From contig CAKOGP040001723.1 of NCBI GenBank assembly GCA_933822405.4, forward strand, positions 1-23,007: a stretch of DNA of 23,007 nucleotides, in the 5' to 3' direction. A program made the translations under genes and the position numbers. The stretch is from Cylindrotheca closterium. Its lineage: Eukaryota; Bacillariophyta; Bacillariophyceae; Bacillariales; Bacillariaceae. Positions 11,279-20,554 of this stretch are shown here, one piece after another. Within the stretch, counting starts at the first letter, position 1. The number at the start of each line of letters is the position of its first letter. Below the pieces are notes generated by a model. The model searched no databases, was not told the origin of the DNA, and was given only the letters and a program-made list of their open reading frames with translations.

Positions 11279-12037
11279 ATGCAAGATGGAAAGAAACTTC
11301 CTCGGTGGAAGCCTCAATCCACCCGCCTTTACGTTGGAATGAGCAAGAAACATGCATCATCAGTTCCACTTTGTTTGAATCCCGACACAGGAGCCATCAC
11401 CACGCAATTTCATATTGTATTCGATCCTACCTTCTTGACCGTGGCAACAAAGGTTGACGACCTACCTGATTCTGGTTCGGAAGCCTGGTCCCAACTCTTT
11501 GGAGACTCCGTCTACCAAAATGTTCTGGATGATCCCGAGGACCCATTGCATCCACCTGATCCCACCGACAATCCTCCTCCACCTTTAACTGCAAGAGTCC
11601 GAGAACAAACAGAAGTTCACAACCCGCCCACTCCATTGGACGTTGTTCCGCCACCAACCAAGCCCCAAGCCGATTCCTCTAAAGCCACCATACCTCCAAT
11701 CCAGAGGGAGAGACAGTCATCGAGAATCCGCCAGCTGTTCCCCCCGTTCAGCCGCCTCCTTCTCAGAGGGAGAATGTGACCCCTACTCCTACCGCCAAAG
11801 CCTTCATCTCCGCCGCAGCCAACGCCTCCACCGGCTCGCAAACCGCAACCCACACCAACTTCCAAACCTGCACCCCTGCCATCAGCCACACGCACATCTC
11901 GCCGATCCAACAAAGCTCAACTTCCAAAACGCTTTGGATACGATGGACATGGACCCGCAGGATACAACGCACCTATAAAATCGCAAAGTCCAGAAACCAA
12001 CAACTTCTACACTTACTTTTCGGCTTACTTCAACTCT

Positions 12038-13010
12038 TTGAACATTGAAGTGGAACACTCTCACAACTGCAGCTTCGTTCCAAGCTCGAACAAGGCAAGA
12101 GCCACCAAGGACCCAGACGTTTTCACTTACAACGAAGCGGTCAACGGTCCCAACAGCGAAAAATGGACTGCAGCCGCAAAGAAAGAAATTGAAGAACTTG
12201 AAGGACAGCTCACTTGGATTGAAGTCCCAATGTTGAAAGCAAAGACCAAGATCATTCCTGGAACTTGGGTCTTTCGTGTCAAGAGAAATCCAAGCGGAGA
12301 AATGACCAAATTCAAGGCAAGATACTGTGTGAGAGGAGACCTGGAAGAAATGGATGTTGGCAAAAACACGTTTGCACCTACCGTTGCATGGAGTACTGTC
12401 CGTCTGTTTCTTGTCCTTTGCTTGATCCTTGGATGGGCCACCGTCCCCGTTGACTTCAGCAATGCATTTGTGCAATCCAAACTGGACAAACCAAAATGGG
12501 TACACTTACCTTGAGGATTCGTCTCTCCAAAGGGCAAAGGAACATGCCTCCAACTCAACAAGTCACTATATGGGACCAAAGCTGCTCCCGCGCTATGGAA
12601 TAAGACTGCCGTGGAAGGATTCACCAAGTGTGGATTCAAACAATCCGATTTTGATCCATGTCTTCTATACAAGAAAGGCATGATGGTGGTTCTGTATGTC
12701 GATGATGCTGGAATCGGTGCCAAAGATCCAGCAGACATTGACAAGCTCATTGAGGAACTCAGAGAACTCCAATTTGAACTAAAGAATGAAGGCGATTTCA
12801 ATGAGTTTCTTGGCATAAAATTTGACAAACGGAAAGATGGTTCAGTCGAACTTACCCAGACTGGTTTGATTGACAAAGTTTTGGAAGCAGCCGGAATGAC
12901 CGACTACAATCCCAATTGAATCCCCGCTACTGGTCCCCTTGGCAAAGATCCTGATGGTGAACCTATGAACGAAGAATGGAACTTTTGATCAATCGTTGGA
13001 ATGTTAATGT
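12038..13010 (+). other. Copia reverse transcriptase domain of the plus-strand element
   Basis: RVT_2-type reverse transcriptase. It begins near EKWTAAAKKEIEEL, continues through TWVFRVKR and the PVDFSNAFVQS region (catalytic Asp near 12453), and reaches the YVDD active site at 12695-12706. It ends at the STNTRPDITFAVSQVARF segment. The single frame is cut by TGA at 12512-12514, between KWVHLP and GFVSPKG, and again at 12917-12919 and 12986-12988. All three can be explained by one-base changes, and the flanking residues stay in frame, so the decay is by point mutation. Confidence 0.92.
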
Positions 13011-13702
13011 ACCTCTCAACAAACACACGACCAGACATTACCTTTGCTGTCAGCCAAGTGGCACGATTCTCCTCTGAGCCAAAGCAATCTCATGCAACCG
13101 CTGTGAAAACAATTCTTTGTTACCTGAAACGCACTTGCACAAAAGGCATGATCATCAAACCTACCGGAAAACTGAACCTTGATTTGTTTGTCGATGCCGA
13201 CTTCTGTGGACTCTATAATACAGAGCCTCACACCAATCCAAACTCCGTTCGATCACGCACCGGGTTTATTGTAAAGTTGAGCAATTGCCCACTGATTTGG
13301 CGCTCCCAGCTACAAACATCCATCACTTGCTCCACGCTTGAGGCCGAATACAATGCTCTCTCTTCTGCTCTAAAGACCTTAATTCCATTGAAGCATCTTC
13401 TCATTGAAGCCACCAACCACGTTGAACTTGACAACGGCATCCGCGCCACCATTTGGGCCTCAGCATTTGAAAACAACCAAGGAGCATATTTTCTAGTTAC
13501 CAAAAAAAGAATCACATCTCGCACCCGCTGGTATCTCAACAAGTGGCACTGGTTCTGGCAACACGTCACCAAAGACGGTGTTGGCCCAGAAACTGTTGCC
13601 ATCCACGAGCTGGACACATCGCTCCAAGATGCTGATTACCTCACAAAGGCACAGTCTTGTGAACCTTTCGAGAGCAATCGCTTTCAAGTGCAAGGGTGGT
13701 AA

Positions 13703-14358
13703 CATCTTTGCACAACCACCCTAACCCTTGTACATTTGCATCGAGCAGAGAGACGTAGATAACTCCGGTTGTTGAACTCGCCTGCTCACCAGTGAGATGC
13801 AACATCTTTCAGATCTATTTGTTTCGCAAATTTCAGTGATGACTTTTTGTATTGAATTCTGGATGAGAGGGAAAGTCGAAAGTTGTCTGTTTGTCCATCA
13901 GATGATAGCCGTTGTTGAACGTCTGCACCCCAACGGTTAACGTATCCAAAGTATCTTATACAGGTATCAAGATTACCAATCTTGGCTACCATCTTCCCTG
14001 GCTAAGCTTCGCCACATTCTCAATGTTGTTAAGACTAAGCATCGCCATTTCATGCGTTGAGATGGTCCGAGTTTCATCCTGTTTGCATCCTTCACAACAC
14101 AAAATCACTATAATTTTCAGAATACTGTTTTATCACACATCTTTCGGACATTTACAACTATTTCAGTACTTGAAGCACGACAACCTTGTGCCTGCATTCT
14201 CAAGTAATCAAGGCTGTACATGCTACAGCTTTGAGTCCAGGCCTAAAATCAAAAATATTCCCATACAAATGTTTTAGTTTAGGTCCTTAGGTTTCATCCT
14301 ATCTGGTGAGCACTTCTCTACTATGCTCTAGAAAGTCACTGTAGCCCAAAAACGTCAT
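13703..14358. other. Non-coding flank between copia 3' end and transposon repeat
   Basis: About 650 bases without a supported gene. It begins just after the copia stop, where a 3' polypurine tract and LTR would be expected. The purine-rich 'caagggtgg' just before the TAA is a weak candidate tract. I find no match between this stretch and the 5' spacer (8725-9261), so either the LTRs are lost or they have diverged. Its right end contains the duplicated motif TCACTGTAGC bordering the next repeat. Confidence 0.6.
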
Positions 14359-14367
14359 CACTGTAGC
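14336..14367. repeat. Ten-base direct repeat TCACTGTAGC flanking 12 bases, at repeat border
   Basis: TCACTGTAGC occurs at 14336-14345 and again at 14358-14367, with 12 bases between. The second copy straddles the exact point (14359) where homology to 21160 begins; there the matching bases are CACTGTAGC. The arrangement resembles a target-site duplication around a small remnant, or microhomology used in end joining. Confidence 0.7.
14338..14354. repeat. 17-base motif shared with 17181-17197
   Basis: ACTGTAGCCCAAAAACG is present here and at 17181-17197, followed by near-identical bases ('tcatca' here, 'acatca' there). Both sites are boundaries between unrelated blocks: the left edge of the transposase-like repeat, and the end of the truncated copia Gag fragment. 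It may be the terminus of an unrecognised mobile element. Confidence 0.75.
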
Positions 14368-15289
14368 ATACGTCAAAGAAGGCCAGCAAGATGACACAGA
14401 ATTGGATAGTGACATTGAGGATGGCAACAGTGATGGCGAGGCAAGTGTGGATGAAGAAGCAGATAGTTACCAGGTCAAGGCAAGTGCCGACCGCCTTCTC
14501 GAAGAAGCACCAAAGGAACACTACAACAAGAAAACATTCTTCACTCTGGTACAAGTTAAATGGTACAAGCCTTTTTGCACTTTTTATCCCACCAAGCCAA
14601 AGGCGACAAAAAAGAAGAAAAAGAAGACGATTATTGAAGAGGATGAGTACGACAGCGGAAGGGTGGTGGACTGGGCCATCGGACTGGATCAAAATTACAT
14701 TAACATGGCTGAATGCTCCATCGCACCGGCACTCAATGCCAAGATGAAAGAATACAAGATTGCTGATCAATGGCGTCCACTAGAGCCTTTGATGCGGTCT
14801 CAAGGTTGGGCAAGACGACCCATGAGCGGAGGACTGTACGGAAGGAACTACATGAATGATAAATTCATAAAAATATGCTTTGTTCAATTCAACCGTGGTA
14901 TTGTTAATAAAGGGGATAAACAGAGCCCAACCCAGACTCTTGCACTGATGAAGGAAGAGCATCAGGGCTTTTATTGTTATCCTGGACTTCATGAAATTGT
15001 TTGGATGTTTTCCAGTTTGGTGCAGCAATCAAAACAAAACGGCAACAAGATCATCTCTTTCCAGAAGAAGTCTGAACCATTGGTTCCTCCAAAGATCAAA
15101 GCGGAGTTGCAATCGATGCTTGATGAAAATCCTAATTGGACCCTAGTACCATTGCTAAATGAATGGAAAGAGAGATTTTCAGGCAACAGAGAATATGATG
15201 AAGAAAAGGTGAAAAAACAAGCCACATGTCTACGAGCAAAGCTGATGATTGATTTGAAAAGGCGACTGATGAGAAGCATGGCTGGATAG
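14359..15289 (+). pseudogene. Transposase-like protein, C-terminal fragment
   Basis: An open frame enters from the repeat border (preceding in-frame stop at 14342-14344) and ends with TAG at 15287-15289. It has no ATG near its start, so it is a 5'-truncated piece of the gene at 18203-22090, whose C terminus it matches residue for residue. Visible features are an acidic stretch (DSDIEDGNSDGEASVDEE), a basic run of six lysines near 14607-14630 that could act as a nuclear localisation signal, and a segment rich in aromatic and basic residues around RPMSGGLYGRNYMND. The tail ends in KRRLMRSMAG. I recognise no named Pfam domain in this part; its role is inferred from linkage to the DDE-like core in the longer copy. 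Confidence 0.75.
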
Positions 15290-15360
15290 ATTATACATCA
15301 AGAAAAGAGTAGACTTTGAATAATTATCACTTAGTATCAAATTAGAATTTGGCAATGCCC

Positions 15361-15530
15361 TCAGTTGACAGTAGTTGGACGAGAAGCTATATTGTTTGTG
15401 GTGTGGTTCTCCTTTTCATTGTCAAGATCATCCATACAAAGAACCTGCACAATGTCACGCATCCTGAGTTTTTGGGGCTGTTTGCCAAAGAGTTCTTTGT
15501 AAACAGCCCAGAGTTTGGCACACTTCATCT
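15361..15530 (-). pseudogene. Truncated hypothetical coding fragment, convergent to the transposase piece
   Basis: Read leftward, this gives about 56 codons with natural-looking composition (for example KLWAVYKELFGKQPQKLRMR and IVQVLCMDDLDNEKE) and ends with a stop at 15363-15361, 72 bases from the opposing transposase stop. The upstream end at 15530 is exactly where homology to the transposase N-terminal region begins, so the fragment seems cut there. The plus-strand frame over the same bases (ATG 15355) is more hydrophobic and less convincing. No family recognised. An identical copy is at 22162-22331. Confidence 0.35.
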
Positions 15531-15897
15531 TGATACATGCAGATTCCCAAAATGCCCCAAGAACACAGTTTTGTGTCAAGCTTGGAATGTATTGCACGCG
15601 ACACTGCCCTTGTGGTAAACAAAAGAAGAAATGTGGAAGCAGCAAAACAAAATTAGTAAGGAAGTTTATAGCAGCTGTAACAAGAAGCGAAGGCTTGTCG
15701 CCCGTTGTCAAATTTGCAAGAAGTGCAGTGATTGCTGTACTTGTGTCACCAAAACTCCTGCGAAAAAAAGATCCAATTATGGAGAAACAATGAGCCGGAT
15801 ACAACTCGCTGCTCAAGAGAAGACTCCTCTCACTACACGTTTGGCAACTGGAGAGCTTGTACAAGATTGGGCTGGATTCGAAGAAGCTCGGCTCTTT
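15531..15897 (+). pseudogene. Transposase-like protein, N-terminal Cys-rich fragment
   Basis: Matches 18231-18604 with about five substitutions and one 7-base deletion (after 15638; the longer copy has 7 extra bases at about 18339-18345), which shifts the frame inside the cysteine cluster. The downstream part still reads KKCSDCCTC and NYGETMSRIQLAAQEK, as in the longer copy. It is cut at 15897 by the copia Gag fragment, with a two-base TT overlap between the two homologies. An identical copy is at 22332-22698. Confidence 0.85.
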
Positions 15898-17182
15898 AGA
15901 ATAAGATCTAATAGGAAGTGGTGAGACTGTTCATCCGCAGGTTGAAGCCCAGCATCGCTGGCACCTGTTCCTATTGTAGGCAATCCATAGCCAACGTAGA
16001 TTTGAGCTCAGTATACTCCAGAGGTAGCTAGAGCGTTGAGGCTCTCATTACAGCTACGGAGTTGATTATCTGACAGTCAATCAACAAAGGTAATTTTTGA
16101 ACATTGCAAAGTAGGAGGGACTACAGAGCAAGATGCCTGGTAGAAGAAACCAAGGCAGAGGCGGTCGAGGTGGCCGTGGAGGAAGATCTGCGCAGCAGAC
16201 TGGTCGAGGGTCTCACGGCAAGAAGGCCGACAGACCAAAGCAATACCATCCTCACAATCCTGACTTCACTCACGAGCAGGTGACAATATACTTGCTTGAG
16301 GCCATCGCGCTCAAGAGCTTGGACTACGCTCAAGATATGATCTGGAGTGTGAGAAATATGGCCCATGTGGACTTTGAGGCTTTAAGAGGCACTCAAACGG
16401 TCTACAAGCCGGGAAAGAACGACTCCGAGTTCTTCAAAAGTTCGAGACAGGCTCGACTTGATAGGAACTGGGAAAACCTAAATGTCAAGATTGACAAAAG
16501 AGAAGTGATCTACACCACGAACCAATATACCGTGGCTGCGATCATCACCAAGCATTTCATCACTCAAGCGATGAGAGATAAGTTAAGCAATGAAACTGAT
16601 TGGTTGGACCTCAAGGAAGACCATGTGATGCTTCTGAAGCGTATCAAGACGTTCATGACCATCACAGACAAGACCGAGTGGCAACACTTTGGACTCATGG
16701 AATCTCTCAAGAGATTCACAAACTGCACTCAGAAGCAAAATGAGTCTGTGAACGATTACAGAAGGCGGTTCGAAGCTCAAGCTGACCAAGTATTCGAAAT
16801 CCTTGGCACAGATGTGTTGCATGTCTATGCGACCAAAACAATGGGATACCTGGATCTGGACAATCCGGAGGCCGATCCGGACGATATCAAGGCGCTCCAA
16901 GCCAAGTTCAAGAAAGAAGTTCTGGGCATATTCAAAGCAAGTGCCTTTTTCTACAACTGCGATAGGTCTTGCTTCCAAAGCATGATGGACAAGGCAAACC
17001 AGACCTACGCCATGGAATTCAAGGAATACGAGCAAAGAAACGAATATCCGACTACGATTGATCAGGTCGCTAAAGCGCTGATCAAACATAAACCGGACAA
17101 TAGAAAGAAAGGTCCGACGACACCGAGACCTACTCCAAGCGCACTCACTGCGAGCAGCAGTGCCCCTGACGGAGTGAGCAAC
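15896..17182 (+). pseudogene. Copia Gag fragment (leader plus Gag), inverted relative to the left copies
   Basis: Bases 15896-17182 match the reverse complement of 2063-3349 (and 7438-8724) over exactly 1287 bases with no net indel, at high identity. I count about a dozen amino-acid replacements across Gag. The ATG at 16133 opens MPGRRNQGRGGRGG, and the frame runs through the Gag domain to just before the zinc knuckle. It then enters unrelated DNA at 17183, giving about 22 foreign residues and a stop at 17249-17251. Unlike the left copies it keeps TGG (Trp) where they have TGA, so the sense codon is probably ancestral. Protease and all of Pol are missing, so this is a 5' fragment and not a solo LTR. 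Confidence 0.92.
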
Positions 17183-17197
17183 TGTAGCCCAAAAACG
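17181..17197. repeat. 17-base motif shared with 14338-14354
   Basis: ACTGTAGCCCAAAAACG lies exactly where homology to the copia Gag ends (17182). It is in the same orientation as the copy at the left edge of repeat 2. If it is a transposon end, it would mark an insertion into the Gag fragment; I found no inverted partner before 18230. Confidence 0.75.
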
Positions 17198-18059
17198 ACA
17201 TCAGCTCCATTGGACAGAAATCGAAAATTTCCGATATCCAAAATGTGCTAGCAATTCACCAAGGAAGGCTTCAATGAAGCTAAAAATCGAGACACAGATT
17301 GTTCATGAGTCGTACTAGGCCACACGGTGCACATTCGATCCCCATAACATCCAATAAAATTTTGGGGGAGGTTGATTGTTACTGCTCTTATATTGCGTCT
17401 GATGTCGCAAATCCACATGGTTCAATCGGCTGGTACACAGCCAATACAAACTCCAGACATGGTACCGAGCCTCTTCATAACACGAATAATGAGTTCGACC
17501 AAGGTCTCAGGTCTCCTGGGAGTGTCGCAATTGTCCAAAATTAACAGCATCACCAACAGATATATCAACGTAAAATCAGCACTTGCACCCAGCAGAATCA
17601 CCACATCCAACGTAGTGGAGTCAGCAAATACCAATGATACAAAGGCATAGATAGAAATCCGATATTGAAAACACTTGGGATAGCCAAAGGAAATAGTTAG
17701 ATCCACAGGGTGCAAACAGAAGCATCACAGCAGTGTCAAGGAACACTATAGGCTCCTAATGCCGTTCTTTGTCTCATTCAGCTTGCTCCTTTAGTGTTAC
17801 CTGATCTTCGCATATGTGTCATTGCTAACCTGAAATTATGATGTGTCGTTGTGCCGTGTGCATATACCGGGTACTATAGTCAAAGACACGATGATGCTAA
17901 TTTATTGTTGATGCGACAAATAAATGCGCGGCGGTGTATAATTTTTGGGTCTCTCCGGCCGCTCTTGTGTCGGATGGAAAAATGCATGTGTGACACATAT
18001 ATACCGCAGTATAATATCCAAATCTTTGATTCTCTTTATTCACAACACTCAACGCTCAC
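17183..18059. other. Non-coding interval upstream of the transposase-like gene
   Basis: Nearly 0.9 kb of mixed, moderately AT-rich DNA. The frames in it are short and show no domain. It follows the truncated Gag fragment and ends in sequence with promoter-like features ahead of 18060. It could be the 5' flank of the transposase element, an unrecognised non-autonomous element starting at the 17-base motif, or captured host DNA. Confidence 0.5.
17996..18005 (+). promoter_or_regulatory. TATA-like element ahead of the transposase-like gene
   Basis: CATATATACC lies 55 bases upstream of the first ATG (18060) and about 200 bases upstream of the in-frame ATG at 18203. A pyrimidine/AT-rich stretch ('tctctttattcacaacactc') follows and would suit a start site. 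This is motif reading only. Confidence 0.3.
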
Positions 18060-18194
18060 ATGAAAACCGAAGTAACAGACAAAAACACAACGGGCTCGTT
18101 GGAGGGAATCCTTCTGACCATGGTCCATGCCCTCTGGATTGTCACTTTGAACTGTCCAAAATCAAATCCTTGGCAAGATGTCAGCATCAAGTGA
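18060..18194 (+). CDS. Short open frame just downstream of the promoter-like site (44 aa)
   Basis: ATG at 18060 to TGA at 18192-18194, beginning MKTEVTDKNTTGSLEGIL. It lies in a different frame from the Cys-rich transposase region, whose frame has an ATG at 18203. It may be a leftover first exon of the transposase, an upstream frame, or chance. No domain is visible and no match is present in the other copies, where homology starts only at the equivalent of 18231. Confidence 0.2.
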   Translation: MKTEVTDKNTTGSLEGILLTMVHALWIVTLNCPKSNPWQDVSIK

Positions 18195-19953
18195 CAATTG
18201 GGATGTCGCTGTTCAGAGACAGCCGTGTAGTGATACATGCAGATTCCCAAAATGCCCCAAGAACACAGTTTTGTGTCAAGCTTGGAATGTATTGCGCGCG
18301 ACACTGTCCTTGTGGTAAACAAAAGAAGAAATGTGGAAACATAAAGCAGCAAAACAAAATTAGTAAGGAAGTTTATAGCAGCTGTAACAAGAAGCGAAGG
18401 CTTGTTGCCCGTTGTCAAATTTGCAAGAAGTGCAGTGATTGCTGTACTTGTGTCACCAAAACTCCTGCAAAAAAAAGATCCAATTATGGAGAAACAATGA
18501 GCCGGATACAACTCGCTGCTCAAGAGAAGACTCCTCTCACTACACGTTTGGCAACTGGAGAGCTTGTACAAGATTGGACTGGATTCGAAGAAGCTCGGCT
18601 CTTTGAGGCTGCGGTTCTTGATCAGTCCACTTATCGTCATATACCCAGTGCCACAATTCGTCAAGAAAGCAACGCACTCGAACAGATAGAGATGATGAAC
18701 CATTCGGATTGTGGGTGGAATGAACTTGTGCGTGTCATGGATTGCATCTATGAAGAATATGCATGGCTACAAGACCAGCACTACATGAAACCAAGCAAGT
18801 CGCGAGGCGTGCCGGCAGATCAGAAGAAGAAAGTCGCAATCTTGGAGAGATTTGCCAAGATGCTCTTTATACTTGTCAAAAAGATGCTGCAGCATACCAT
18901 GGCCTATCGGATTGCGAGAGCAATCATTGTAGACAATGCAACCGAGGGCGAGCTTGCCAACGTTTTTAGTGATCTAGACCCTCCAAGGTTCTGCCGCGTT
19001 GCTCAAAAACGTGGATGCGAAGACATGACTAGAGCCATCAAAAGCAGCAAAGATCCGAAAAACAAAAGCCGTTCCATTGCGCGCATTGACCTGGAAACTC
19101 TCACACGGATGGCAAAGCACATTCTCAAGCTCTTTCTTGGGGCACCAAGGAACTAAGACAAAACAGAAAGACTGAAACGATCACATTCCCAAGACTCACA
19201 AGAACACACCCATTGGAAGTGATGTTTATGGATTACACAAGAAAGGAGGCAGAGCTCAAGGGAACTGAGTTCAACAAGGAGCGTCAACCACCTCAACGCA
19301 CAACCTACTACCTCCTCGTCAAGCATTTGACATCAAAGGCTGAGAAAAGTATCACTTGTATTGACTATGTCCAGGATATCTTGGTGAATGTTCAAGTGAC
19401 TGGGCTTACAACACAACAATTATTGAGCAAGTCCTCGCCCCAACTCAGCAGAAGGCAATGCAGCGATACGTGTTAGTCCTTCAAAACTTTCTGAAGTACC
19501 AATATGATGAGCACCTTGAAGAAGGATTAGTAGTAAGTAAAGCAAAAGGAAATGTGCAAGATGCTGCATCTATATCCCTTTTCACAGTGTCGTCAGATTT
19601 GTTCCCACAGCATCGACTATGGCCTAAGATTGGAACAACAAAGTTATGAAGGCAATAAGTCATCAAACTGTGTTCAAATCCAAGGCATCAAACATTGCCC
19701 CGTGTGCAAGTTTGTTGAGTACTTCATACGTGTTGTACTTCCCGGTGAAGTGAAGGAAAATCAAAGCTCAGCAAACAGTGCCAGCGTTGAAAATGCAATG
19801 GACTACATTGAAGACTCGCTTGATTGCTTCCATCGCTACCAAGCTCATCGTATACAAGTGAAAAGTCAACAAAAAGCAATTCAGCAAGTAGATCTTGAAC
19901 TCAAAGAGGAGGTGTTGAGGAGGAAACAGCGCGGCACAACAGTAAAAATTACG

Positions 19954-20360
19954 ATGGACTTCAAGCAAAACTTCTTGTAAAAATATGTTGCGTTCAAGCC
20001 AAATGAATGACTTTGGACAGCAAGGTAACAGTTGGCATATTGGTGTCATAGAGTATTATGAATTTGAAGCGCCGTGTCAAGCCAATGGCAACACAGCCCA
20101 AGCAGTTCCCATGATGTTCCCACTTGATCAAATTCTTGATACCGGGAATAAACAAGACGGACTCTGTGTGTTGTTGATGATAGAAGCAATGATGAAAATT
20201 GTCACAGTGCAGTTCCACTTTGTCGAGAGAATTATATTGGCTAGTGACAATGCCAATTGTTATCACAGTAAGGAACTGATCTTCCCCATCTGCTTTCCCA
20301 AAGATCATCAAGTACATTCACCCTGAGACACAGGATTGAAAGGGTTTGTGCGATTCTCAT
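19954..20360 (+). other. RNase-H-like (DDE) catalytic core of the transposase-like gene
   Basis: Three acidic positions in RNase-H order can be read by following homology across the frame changes: Asp in MDFKQNF (19957-19959), Asp in ASDNANC (20246-20248), and Asp in either ETQD (20334-20336) or CDSH (20352-20354). The WHIGVIEYY strand after the first Asp and the hydrophobic IILASDN strand before the second fit the fold. The catalytic assignment is inference; no structural comparison was possible. Confidence 0.5.
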
Positions 20361-20496
20361 GCAGCGGTTGCTGGGACTCATGTGGATCGGCACTATATTT
20401 GCACCCAAAAGGACGATACGCTCACAAAGAACAAAGCTTGTACGCCTACAGAACTCGCCAACGCATTATGTACCAATGGCAGGATCAAATACTCTG

Positions 20497-20554
20497 GTGA
20501 GGCATGAGTTTTTCGTCTGTTTTTATAGCATCTGTTTCCTCATAAAGCCAGCAG
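20497..20554 (+). other. Possible short intron or decayed gap in the transposase-like gene
   Basis: Two convincing coding segments, GRIKYSG ending near 20496 and QQVELNFQHLDNILQL resuming near 20549, are separated by about 55 bases that look non-coding. The gap starts GTGAGG, contains a T-rich tract with TTTTTATAG, and has AG acceptors at 20527-20528, 20550-20551 and 20553-20554. None of the simple GT-AG choices joins the two frames exactly, so either an extra indel has occurred or this is decay and not an intron. Confidence 0.35.

Larger units (their letters stand above)
9262..13702 (+). pseudogene. Plus-strand copia element, Gag-Pol, near full length but inactivated
   Basis: The domains are in copia order. 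An Arg/His/Pro-rich Gag remnant lies at 9262-10000. Protease has WDSGATT with Asp at 10144. The pre-integrase region has WHHWLGHLNF near 10590-10620. Integrase D/D/E codons are at 10790, 10919 and 11027 (D-X35-E). A proline-rich linker spans about 11560-11890. Reverse transcriptase carries YVDD at 12695-12706. RNase H has DADF (Asp 13193) and LEAEY (Glu 13340). The C terminus ends VQGW then TAA at 13700-13702, a typical end for diatom copia pol. Inactivating changes seen are a frame switch near 10420-10446, TAG at 11276, and TGA at 11777, 12512, 12917 and 12986. The integrase zinc finger looks deleted: the two histidines are present but the CX2C pair is not. The element is clearly dead as written. 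Confidence 0.93.

Noticed and set aside
11276..12988. Reassigned TGA codons (variant genetic code) to explain the open copia frame
   Set aside because: TAG and TAA interruptions are also present here and in the transposase gene, and the sense residues replaced by TGA would not be one consistent amino acid.
13703..14358. 3' LTR of the plus-strand copia element
   Set aside because: No segment here matches the region upstream of its Gag, so an LTR pair cannot be shown.
15349..15618. Plus-strand frame starting MPSVDSSW as a gene
   Set aside because: Its second half overlaps the transposase N-terminal homology in the wrong frame, its first half is strongly hydrophobic, and the minus-strand reading has better codon composition.
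17183..18230. Element bounded by terminal inverted repeats starting at the 17-base motif
   Set aside because: I could find no inverted copy of the motif near the right end; only a direct copy at 14338 exists.
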